This document shows positions 25,848 to 33,525 of a DNA stretch of 64,000 nt, piece after piece. Both the position numbers and the translations under genes were made by a program. The notes below the pieces were generated by a model. It searched no databases. It worked only from the letters and a program-made list of their open reading frames with translations, and had not been told where the DNA came from. Numbering within the stretch: position 1 is the stretch's first letter; every line of letters begins with the position of its first letter. This DNA comes from Phycisphaeraceae bacterium (GTDB lineage Bacteria; Planctomycetota; Phycisphaerae; Phycisphaerales; UBA1924): NCBI GenBank assembly GCA_019636555.1, contig JAHBXH010000001.1, forward strand, positions 2,948,928-3,012,927, written 5' to 3'.

Positions 25848-26693
25848 CTAGATGAGCGCCGCGAGGCCCAGCTTCGCAAGAATTTGGATTCCGGCCAGAA
25901 TCAGCGCGAGGATGAATGCGTCCCACCAGCCATCAAGGTCCAGCCGGACCTTGAGCAGCCAGAGATATGCCGTCAACCAAACGATCCAGCCCACAAGTGG
26001 AATCGGGCTGAAGACCACGACGACCGGTGAAGCGACTGCGAAGACCGCAAGAAAGTTTGCCGCGGCAAGCAGCCAACCCTGATCAAACCCGCCCGCCCAG
26101 ATGAGACTGAACACCCAATACGCTCCGAGTGCAAGGGGCACACAGATCCCGATCGCGATGCAGTCGATCACGAATGTCTGCAGATCGCTCGTGAGCAAGC
26201 GAATGATCAACAGCGCAACCAAACCCACCGCTGAGTAGATGAGCGGCTCCTTGTAGAACATTTCGAATTGGTTCTGGTGCTTTGCTTTCTTCGCCCGCGC
26301 CTGCGTGTGCGGATCCGCTCCGCACTCCGGGCACGAGGCGCTCAGCGCAAGCCCCTTGAGGTCATAGCCGCACTTCCCACACGGGCGCGAGTACTCGGTC
26401 ATGGGCGCCGGCGGGGCCGCACCGATCGAAATGTCGTAGCGGCAGTTCGAACAAACCGTTTCACCCGGAGGGATTTCGTGCTTGCAGCGCGGGCAGGCAA
26501 CGCGCTCACCTTCGATCGGCGCTTCGTCTGCGAGCGCGATCGGCGCACCCTGATCCGCCGGAAGATCTCGCTCGATCGGCAGCCCGTACTTGATCCGATC
26601 GTGACACTTGAGGCACGCATAGCGTCCCTTCGCGTCTTTGAAGCGCTTGCTCTCGCTGCAATCGATGCCGCAATGGATGCAAACTTTCGACAT
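25848..26693 (-). CDS. Zinc-ribbon membrane protein, second copy
   Basis: The N-terminus has a CIHC/CLKC knuckle, then CPRCKHEIPPGETVCSNCRYDIS and CGKCGYDLKGLALSASCPECG, three zinc ribbons in about 125 residues. The C-terminal half has about five membrane helices. The layout matches the protein encoded at 22243-23025 (a CGYDL-type ribbon followed by a membrane block), but the lengths of the two halves differ. No catalytic motif is seen. The gene lies tail-to-tail with the carrier gene. Confidence 0.72.
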   Translation of the reverse strand: MSKVCIHCGIDCSESKRFKDAKGRYACLKCHDRIKYGLPIERDLPADQGAPIALADEAPIEGERVACPRCKHEIPPGETVCSNCRYDISIGAAPPAPMTEYSRPCGKCGYDLKGLALSASCPECGADPHTQARAKKAKHQNQFEMFYKEPLIYSAVGLVALLIIRLLTSDLQTFVIDCIAIGICVPLALGAYWVFSLIWAGGFDQGWLLAAANFLAVFAVASPVVVVFSPIPLVGWIVWLTAYLWLLKVRLDLDGWWDAFILALILAGIQILAKLGLAALI

Positions 26694-26739
26694 GGCTCCG
26701 AGCGCAGAGCGTACCGGATTTCAAATTCGGTCTGCGCCA

Positions 26740-28815
26740 CTACTTGTGAGTCAGCTCATCCGCCAGCTTTTCGGCGTCGTAGACCTTCCGCAAAGCCTCG
26801 ACGATTCCCCGCGAATCGACGGAAACGCTCCGGGCATTGGTTCCGTCATAAATCACGTCGCCGGTCAGTGAGTAGACGTTCCCATCAAAGATCAGGCCGA
26901 CGATCTCACCTTTGGCATTCACCGTCGGGCTACCCGAGTTGCCCCCGATGATGTCGCAATCGGCGATGAAGTTGTAAGGGGTCGCCATGTCGAGCTTCGG
27001 CTTGGCGGCGTGCCACTTGGCAGGCAGGGTGAACTCGGGCTCTCCCTGGCGCTCTTCGGCACGAGCAAACAAACCGGCGATGTCGGTAAAGGCCGGCGTG
27101 CGGTCGCGGGGCACTCCCTGAACCCTCCCGAAACTCATGCGCAGGCTGCTCGTCGCATCGGGGTACATGTTCTCACCTGAACGGGCGAAGCGTGCCGCGG
27201 CAATCTTGGCGTACGCGTCGCGTTCAACGCTCTCGACCTTGTCCTCGTACATCTTCCGAAGTTCGCGTGATCGCGGATCGAAGACGGCGGCGAGCTGCAA
27301 CATCGGATCATTCGACGCTTTCAACGCCGCCGCGCCGCCCTCCACGAGAGCCTTTCGCGCCGCAGGATCATTGAGCGAGGTGCCGTTGACACACTCCTCG
27401 GCACGAGCGCGTGCGGACTTTCCGGCAAATGCCTTCACCACAAGCGGATGATCTCCGCCGAGCCGCTCCGCGAGCAGACCGAGCATCTGCGTGACTTTCT
27501 CGATCTCGAGCGCTTCCGGAAGCGGCTCGGTCGAATACAAGCGCAGGTAGAGTGACGGGAGCGATGGATCGGAATAATCGCGCAGACGCTCTGCGCTCGG
27601 CTTGGGAAGCTCGTCGGCGAGTTGCACAATATCGAATGCGCGGCTCAAGAGCCCGCTTCCGTTGGTGACCGTATCGATCGTGGCCCTTTCCACATAGAAG
27701 TCGCGGTACGCGCGTTCGGCGTCCGCGATTTCCACGAACGCGCCCGCCCACTCCTGCGCGTGCTCGCTGTCGCGATCAATGAACGATCGCAATTCGCTCT
27801 CCTCGCTGACCTTCGTGCCCATCAGCACGGGATCCTCGAGTCCTGCGAGCAGGCCGGTGTAGACCTTTCGCCCGTTTGCGACGCCCCGCATGTCACGCTG
27901 CGTGATGCGCGCGTTCTCAGCACTGCGCCCCGCAAAGCCCTGCAACTTGATCTCCTGGCGCCAATACCGGTTCATGCGTTCGGGCAGATCGACATCGCGC
28001 AGGAACTTGAGGTGGTCGACGGTGTAGAGACGCCGCGTCCGTCCCGGATGTCCGAACACAAAGACCGGCTCGTTTTCTTTCGCGCCGTTCGCGCTCCACT
28101 TCAGGTAATGCTCCGGCTTGTACGGCTTGCCGTCCTCATAGAGGCGGAAGAACGTCATGTCGAGGCTGTAGCGCGGGAATTCAAAGTTGTCCGTGTCGCC
28201 ACCGAAGGAACCCACCACTTCCTCCGGCGAAAAGACCAGCCGAACATCGTTGAAGACCTTGTACTTGTAGACGTGGTACTTCGCTCCCTGATAGAGCGTG
28301 ACAACCTGGCAGCGGAAACCCGGGGAATCCTGGCATTCCTTTTCGATCTGCGATATCGCCTTGCGCTTCGCGGCGCCGGCCTCCGCCGCGGACATGCCGG
28401 GCTTTGCCGCGGCGTTCACCCGATCGGTCACGTCCAGCGTCTCCCACAGCACTCGAATCTCTGTGTCAGGACACTTGAGTTCCTCCTCTCGCGACGGCGC
28501 GTAGAACCCGTCCTTCAGATAATTCTTTTCCTTCGTGCTCAGCTTCGCGATCGCGCTCAGTCCGACGTGGTTGTTGGTCATCACCAGGCCATCGGGCGAA
28601 ACGATCGAACCCGTGCCGCCCATACCCACGCGAACAACCGATCGCTGCATGTGCTTGAGCCAATCTTCGCTCGGATCGAAGTTGTACTTGGACTTCAGAG
28701 TTTCGCGAGGCGGATTGCTGAGCAGCCACATTCCTTCATCGGCGAGCGCACTCGCCTGGCCGGCAACGGCGAGAACTCCCAGCGAAACCACGGCACAAAG
28801 AGCGAATCGAGTCAT
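26740..28815 (-). CDS. S46 family dipeptidyl-peptidase
   Basis: S46 peptidases (DPP7, DPP11) remove dipeptides from oligopeptides in the periplasm using a chymotrypsin-like double barrel. The 691-residue product has a signal peptide (cleavage near ASALADEGMW), the family N-terminus ADEGMWLL, the His in TNNHVG (H83), the Asp in the region GGDTDNFEFPRYSLDM, and the catalytic Ser in GNSGSPTVNAKGEIVG. The open frame extends to 28920; the start at 28815 opens the signal peptide. It is about 100 bp from the subtilisin-like gene on the same strand, so the two may form a peptide-scavenging unit. Confidence 0.92.
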   Translation of the reverse strand: MTRFALCAVVSLGVLAVAGQASALADEGMWLLSNPPRETLKSKYNFDPSEDWLKHMQRSVVRVGMGGTGSIVSPDGLVMTNNHVGLSAIAKLSTKEKNYLKDGFYAPSREEELKCPDTEIRVLWETLDVTDRVNAAAKPGMSAAEAGAAKRKAISQIEKECQDSPGFRCQVVTLYQGAKYHVYKYKVFNDVRLVFSPEEVVGSFGGDTDNFEFPRYSLDMTFFRLYEDGKPYKPEHYLKWSANGAKENEPVFVFGHPGRTRRLYTVDHLKFLRDVDLPERMNRYWRQEIKLQGFAGRSAENARITQRDMRGVANGRKVYTGLLAGLEDPVLMGTKVSEESELRSFIDRDSEHAQEWAGAFVEIADAERAYRDFYVERATIDTVTNGSGLLSRAFDIVQLADELPKPSAERLRDYSDPSLPSLYLRLYSTEPLPEALEIEKVTQMLGLLAERLGGDHPLVVKAFAGKSARARAEECVNGTSLNDPAARKALVEGGAAALKASNDPMLQLAAVFDPRSRELRKMYEDKVESVERDAYAKIAAARFARSGENMYPDATSSLRMSFGRVQGVPRDRTPAFTDIAGLFARAEERQGEPEFTLPAKWHAAKPKLDMATPYNFIADCDIIGGNSGSPTVNAKGEIVGLIFDGNVYSLTGDVIYDGTNARSVSVDSRGIVEALRKVYDAEKLADELTHK

Positions 28816-28916
28816 CGAAGTCTCCGTTACAAGGATTCTGGTTCGAGCAAGATGATACGAGATCGCCTCGCGCGATGGCGTTGTCCGCTCATTGGTTCTT
28901 GTTGATTTCGGTCGCG

Positions 28917-30743
28917 TCAAGGGCAGAGCAACTGATCGTACATCGAAGCAAAGATCACAAAATCCGCGTCGTCCGTGAAGCCGTCGCCGTTGAAATCGGC
29001 GCCGGTGTAGGGACCCCCGGGAGTCAGCAGATCGTTGTAGAACCCGGCAAACGCGACGAAGTCGGTATCGTCCACGAAATCGTCTGTATTCAAATCTCCC
29101 GGACAGGCAATCCGTCCGTGCAGGTAGCGCGAGGCCGCGTACGCATCGACGATCCCCCAGCCGTAGTAGTCGTTCCGGGGCGGATCGCCGACCTGGCGTG
29201 CGGTGCGCTCAAGCACCCAACGCGTCGTGAGCGGCGGCAACGCGGGCAGTCCGGAAGCGGGAACAAAGTTTCCGATCAGGAGTGCCGCGGCACCGGCAAC
29301 GTGCGGACACGAAACCGACGTCCCTGATTCGTTTCCATAAGTATGCCCGGCGTTGAACTGGTTGATCGTCGTCAGAATCCCGTCGTTCGCCTCGAGTTCA
29401 TCGCCATCGGCCTGCGAGATCGAACAGACCGGCAGACGCAGATGTGGCGTGAAATTCTCCGTGAAGCCGCCCGGCACGTTGTTGGAGACGATGACCGCCT
29501 TCGCGCCCGCGTTGTACGCGTTCTGAACTTTCTGTCCGATGGTGTTGACACCGCGCCGGACATGGGCAATCTGGCCGTTGACAGAGGGCGGAAACGCCGC
29601 GGGGGAATCCCCCAAACCGCAGAACACGGCGTTCCCTGTGTATGGATCGACCGTACCGCCGCGCAATTGATTGGAAGCGTGATCCGTCTCATTCCATCGC
29701 ACGTTCCAGCCGACAATCGGCATCGTTGAATACACGTCTTCGCCCGGGCCGGCGAGTGAAATGTGCGGACCATACGACGACCACGGCAGGAACTCGTCGT
29801 TCCGATACACGGCTGATATAGCCATGACGGATGGAAACCATGCCGGGTAGAACGGTGCGTTGTTCGAAAGATTCCCGGCCGACGCGACGAGCAATACGCC
29901 GGAATCGAGTGCCGCGTTGCAGGTATCGAGATACGCCTGATCAAAGTTCGTCGCGCCGAGCGCCATGTTCAGCACGCGCGCGCCGTTCGCGACCGCCCAA
30001 TTGACGCCGGCGATCGCGTAACTGTGAAAGCCGAACTCCCAGTTGTTCAGCACCTTCGCGACGATGATGTCGGCCGTCGGCGCAACACCGACGACACCGA
30101 TGTCGTTATCCCGCGCGAGCAGCGTTCCCGCCGTGTGCGTGCCGTGGAAATCGAAGTCATCGACAATCAAACCCGGCACAAACGATGCAGTCATCAGCGG
30201 AGTTGGAAGATCAGGATGCGTGAGATCGACGCCTGTATCAAGGTGTCCGACGATCACCCCACCCGCCCCCCCACCCCCGCCACTCATTCCCGAGCCGGTT
30301 CCCCACTTGGGCCAGACCTGAGGCGCCCCGATTTCATTGATTCCAAACGGCGTCTGCTGCGCGCACGCATAGATCGCATAGTCCGGTTCGGCATACAGCA
30401 CGCCGGCCTGATGCCTCAACGAAGAAACGACCTCGTTTACGCGGCCATCATCCGTCTCGACGATCCGCAAGCCGGGAACCAGCTCGATGCTCTGAATGGT
30501 GCGCCGCACTCCCGCATTGCTGAGCATCGCTTCGGTCTGAGATTCGGAACGATCACTGAGCGGATCGAGCCGGAGCAGAATGCGCGTCGGATGCCGATCC
30601 GGATGAGGAGCCCAGTCGAGGGAAAGTACGGCAGAGCGGCCGGCAACCGGTGCCGCCGGCGCAGCGGCATGCAGCCCGGAGGCCGCGATCAGAGAAGCGC
30701 CTGCCGCGGCAACGGTGGCGAGCGAAAGACGAGCTATCTGCAT
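28917..30743 (-). CDS. Secreted S8 (subtilisin-like) peptidase with dockerin repeats
   Basis: The signal peptide (residues 1-26) and an inhibitor-like propeptide (to about 120) precede the catalytic domain: GHLDTGVDLTHPD (D169), HGTHTAGT (H200) and GTSVSCPHVAGAA (S476). Between His and Ser lies a protease-associated-like insert around residues 370-460 (AGAKAVIVSNNVPGGF). The C-terminus has two GC-type dockerin repeats, CPGDLNTDDFV and ADFNGDGFTDDADFVIFASMY. The first repeat is less canonical. It likely acts outside the cell, tethered by the repeats. The S46 gene follows after about 100 bp. Confidence 0.92.
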   Translation of the reverse strand: MQIARLSLATVAAAGASLIAASGLHAAAPAAPVAGRSAVLSLDWAPHPDRHPTRILLRLDPLSDRSESQTEAMLSNAGVRRTIQSIELVPGLRIVETDDGRVNEVVSSLRHQAGVLYAEPDYAIYACAQQTPFGINEIGAPQVWPKWGTGSGMSGGGGGAGGVIVGHLDTGVDLTHPDLPTPLMTASFVPGLIVDDFDFHGTHTAGTLLARDNDIGVVGVAPTADIIVAKVLNNWEFGFHSYAIAGVNWAVANGARVLNMALGATNFDQAYLDTCNAALDSGVLLVASAGNLSNNAPFYPAWFPSVMAISAVYRNDEFLPWSSYGPHISLAGPGEDVYSTMPIVGWNVRWNETDHASNQLRGGTVDPYTGNAVFCGLGDSPAAFPPSVNGQIAHVRRGVNTIGQKVQNAYNAGAKAVIVSNNVPGGFTENFTPHLRLPVCSISQADGDELEANDGILTTINQFNAGHTYGNESGTSVSCPHVAGAAALLIGNFVPASGLPALPPLTTRWVLERTARQVGDPPRNDYYGWGIVDAYAASRYLHGRIACPGDLNTDDFVDDTDFVAFAGFYNDLLTPGGPYTGADFNGDGFTDDADFVIFASMYDQLLCP

Positions 30744-30914
30744 GCAACGACCCCTCCAAACAATCCCTCACGACCGCAGTCTAATCGAGGTTTGCCCCCG
30801 GGCAAGAGGGCAGCTCCCAGGATTGACCACACTTTCGCAAGCGAGCCGAATCCGCCAACGCGGAAATCCGTACGGATGCGGAGGGCGCTGAGCCCGGCGG
30901 GAGAACAATCAACC

Positions 30915-31982
30915 ATGAAGAACCTGTGTGTCGTTGCACCCGCGGTTGCCCTTTTGTTCGCGCCGCCTGCTTGGGCGGACGGAAACTCCGCCCCTCGGAA
31001 TTCCGCGTCTGGCCTGGCGAGCGCACCGGAAAAGCCGGCTGCTGACAAACCGAGCGGCGACAGCCCATCCGACCAGAAAAAAGAAGACGAAATCCCGACG
31101 GGCGCGTTCGATCTGAGGCCGAAATTTCAATTCGGACAGAATCGGCGCATCCGCCTTTCGCTCGACAGCCGCGAGACCAAGCCCGATCCTGCCGCGCTGA
31201 TCGACAACAAGGCGCCGCAGGAAGACGAGATGAAGACCCAGCAGGACTTTGTGCTCGTGTTCAAACCGACAAAGCCGCGCGAAGACGGCAACAGCCAGGT
31301 CGACATCGTCATCGAGAGCATCCGGTCGCATGTCGAGGGCCCGGGGGTGAACGACTCATTCGACAGCAAAGCTCCGGCGAAGAAGCCGGCGCTGAAGAAA
31401 AAGAGCGATCCGCTCAACGGGCTCGGCGAGCCGCCGACACTCGAAGAAACACTCCGGCCGCTGGTGGGGGAAACGCTCACCGTGCTCTTTGATCCGGATG
31501 GAAACGTCCTGCAAGTCCGCGGCGGCGAGAAATTCGTCCGGGCTCTCAACCCCATGGCGCCCGAGGAGATGATGCAGATCGGCGGCGATCAGAAGCTGCG
31601 CGAGCTGTTCAAGTCGATTGTGAGCACGCCTGGCAAGCGGTACGCCAAGCGCGGAGAGCGCTGGTCTTCCGACACATCGCTCGATTTGTTCCCGATCGGA
31701 GGCTCGCGCCTGCACACCGATTACCAGCTGACCAAAGTTCAAGGCTCGCGCGGCCGGATCGAGTTTGATGGTCAACTCGTTCCCGCATCAGATCCGAGCC
31801 CCGGATCGGGCGGGCTGAAACTCAGCAAGGCGGAGTACTCGGGCTTCACCGATTGGGATCAGGAGGACGGATTCCTCCGCTCCTCGCAGGCGAATCAGAA
31901 ACTCGATGCTGAGCTGAAGATCGGAGAACAAACCATCTCGCTCAGGCAAAGCCAGAAGATGATCGTGGAGCGATTGAAATAG
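30915..31982 (+). CDS. Secreted hypothetical protein (DUF6263-like)
   Basis: The 355-residue product has a signal peptide (LLFAPPAWADG) and a charged low-complexity linker (about residues 25-60). The mature part has alternating hydrophobic strands with LRPLVGETLTVLFDPDGNVLQVRGGE and a late LDAELKIGEQTISLRQSQKMIVER, similar to DUF6263-type beta-rich proteins of planctomycetes. The start at 30915 opens the signal peptide; a longer open frame from 30024 is antisense to the subtilisin gene. It converges on the GNAT gene. Role unknown. Confidence 0.65.
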   Translation: MKNLCVVAPAVALLFAPPAWADGNSAPRNSASGLASAPEKPAADKPSGDSPSDQKKEDEIPTGAFDLRPKFQFGQNRRIRLSLDSRETKPDPAALIDNKAPQEDEMKTQQDFVLVFKPTKPREDGNSQVDIVIESIRSHVEGPGVNDSFDSKAPAKKPALKKKSDPLNGLGEPPTLEETLRPLVGETLTVLFDPDGNVLQVRGGEKFVRALNPMAPEEMMQIGGDQKLRELFKSIVSTPGKRYAKRGERWSSDTSLDLFPIGGSRLHTDYQLTKVQGSRGRIEFDGQLVPASDPSPGSGGLKLSKAEYSGFTDWDQEDGFLRSSQANQKLDAELKIGEQTISLRQSQKMIVERLK

Positions 31983-32007
31983 ATTCCGCTTGAAACATCG
32001 GGAATCT
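31981..32007. terminator. Weak dyad between convergent genes
   Basis: AGATTCC (31981-31987) and GGAATCT (32001-32007) form a perfect 7-bp stem with a 13-nt loop, overlapping the two stop regions. No long T tract follows, so it is only a possible bidirectional terminator. Confidence 0.35.
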
Positions 32008-32441
32008 CATACGCCAAGCGAAATGTCATACACCCGCTGCGACTTGGTTTTCATAAATCCAAGCCGTTCATAGAACTCGTGCGTCCGAGTGCGAACCTCA
32101 TTCGTTCGGACGCGAAGCTTGGTGTGACCACGGCCGTGCGCCCACTCTTTGGCGTGCGCAACGAGCTTCCCGCCGATTCCCAGGCTCCGCGCCGAATCCA
32201 GCACAACCAAACCGCGTATCTCAGCCCACTCTCCGGTTTCCCAGGCGAACATCACCGCGACTTCAAGGCAGCCGACAACTTCATTTCCCGATTCGGCGAC
32301 GAACAGCGCCCGATTCGGATCGGGCTTGTATCGCAGCCGCTCTCGCATAACTTCGGAGGAGGCCGGATAGCCGAGCTGCGTCGAGAGGGTGGCCAGCGGA
32401 ACCGCATCGGACTCTGCCGCGACACGAATAGTGACATTCAT
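32007..32441 (-). CDS. GNAT family N-acetyltransferase
   Basis: The 144-residue single-domain GNAT has the acetyl-CoA-binding motif A, LGIGGKLVAHAKEWA, and a final NEVRTRTHEFYERLGF. The substrate is unknown; the family acetylates amino groups of small molecules or proteins. I chose ATG at 32441, where the family-like NVTIRVAAESD begins; the open frame to 32525 adds only Arg-rich sequence. It is next to, but separate from, the LysR gene. Confidence 0.84.
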   Translation of the reverse strand: MNVTIRVAAESDAVPLATLSTQLGYPASSEVMRERLRYKPDPNRALFVAESGNEVVGCLEVAVMFAWETGEWAEIRGLVVLDSARSLGIGGKLVAHAKEWAHGRGHTKLRVRTNEVRTRTHEFYERLGFMKTKSQRVYDISLGV

Positions 32442-32521
32442 GGCGGAACATAGGAGAAGTTCCTCGCGCAATCCCGCCCCGCGCGTCCTTGCGCTACTTC
32501 GGTTCTTGGCACACCGCCGGT

Positions 32522-33412
32522 TCACGGTAGAGTCGCAGCGTATTTCAATAGGCGGCGCTCGAATTCGGCGACGGCGCTGCTCGGTGTCTGATCGCTCCGC
32601 CGCACGATCGCCAATTCGCGCTTGAGCGGCTCGCCTTTCGGTGTCAACGAAGGCAAGCGCTTGGCCCCGTCGCTGAGCCGAGACACAAACCCGACTCCGA
32701 CACCCGCCGCCACCATCTGCTGGATGCTCTGGATCGAGCGCAGCTCCATGACGACTTCGAGAGTCACGCCAGCGTTCGCCGCGGCATGGTCCACGACTTC
32801 ACGAACCGCCGAGCCAGCCTCGAACCCGATGACCGATTCACCCTTCAAGTCGCTCCAGCGGAATGAAGTCTCTTTCGCGAGCCGGTGACGCATCGGCGTG
32901 ATGAGCCGCAGCTCGTCTTCGACAAGGTGCTGCAAGACAAGTTGTTTCGCGCCCACGCGGCGCACCGGAAGCGTGACGATCCCGAGATCAAGTTCGCCCC
33001 CGAGAATGGATTCGACGACCGCAGACGACCCCATCTCGCGCACATGAAACTTGAGGCCCGGATACGCGCGGCGCATCTCGCTCACGACGGCGGGAAGGAT
33101 GTACGAAGCCGCGGTCGCGCCCGCGCCCGCTCGGATTGAACCGGTTTCGAGTCCCGAAAGCCGGCGCACTTCGTGCAGTGCTTCATCCGCGTTGCGGACC
33201 GCATCATCGGCGTGACGCAGAAACACTCTGCCGGCTTCCGAGAGTTCGACACCCTTGCCGGTGCGGTGGAGCAAGCTCGTGCCGACTTCCTCTTCGAGTT
33301 TGCGCAGCATGGCCGAAAGCGCCGGCTGTGAAACCCCGAGCACGCGGGCGGCACGAGTCATGTGGCCGGTACGGGCGATTTCGCGAAAATACCGAAGCTG
33401 GCTCAATTCCAT
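32522..33412 (-). CDS. LysR family transcriptional regulator
   Basis: A 296-residue LysR protein with the N-terminal winged HTH (QLRYFREIARTGHMTRAARVLGVSQPALSAMLRKLEEE, given here as adjoining segments from 5 to 40) and the periplasmic-binding-protein-like effector domain. It is divergent from acnA, with 113 bp between the starts that include an ATAA-N7-TTAT dyad at 33427-33441. In Bacillus the LysR protein CcpC, a citrate-responsive regulator of the aconitase gene, binds such a dyad. By position, this regulator likely controls acnA; the ligand is not shown. Confidence 0.9.
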   Translation of the reverse strand: MELSQLRYFREIARTGHMTRAARVLGVSQPALSAMLRKLEEEVGTSLLHRTGKGVELSEAGRVFLRHADDAVRNADEALHEVRRLSGLETGSIRAGAGATAASYILPAVVSEMRRAYPGLKFHVREMGSSAVVESILGGELDLGIVTLPVRRVGAKQLVLQHLVEDELRLITPMRHRLAKETSFRWSDLKGESVIGFEAGSAVREVVDHAAANAGVTLEVVMELRSIQSIQQMVAAGVGVGFVSRLSDGAKRLPSLTPKGEPLKRELAIVRRSDQTPSSAVAEFERRLLKYAATLP

Positions 33413-33426
33413 GGCTCGGATTGATT

Positions 33427-33441
33427 ATAACAAGCGTTTAT
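33427..33441. promoter_or_regulatory. ATAA-N7-TTAT dyad between LysR gene and acnA
   Basis: ATAA (33427-33430), seven bases, then TTAT (33438-33441) form an interrupted dyad. It lies 15-29 bp upstream of the LysR start and 85-99 bp upstream of the acnA start. The form is the same as the CcpC box of the Bacillus citB promoter as I recall it. It also agrees with the general LysR T-N11-A rule. I infer it is the binding site of the neighbouring regulator. Confidence 0.6.
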
Positions 33442-33525
33442 CAGACACGTAATCTGCATCGATTCGATTCATGCCGATCGAGGGATAGGGTTGTGCGTTC
33501 CGACCCGACAACCCCGAGGTGACCT

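Noticed and set aside
27622-28905. Plus-strand frame of 427 codons
   Set aside because: It is antisense to the S46 peptidase, which has complete family motifs; the plus frame has an Arg/His-rich shadow translation.
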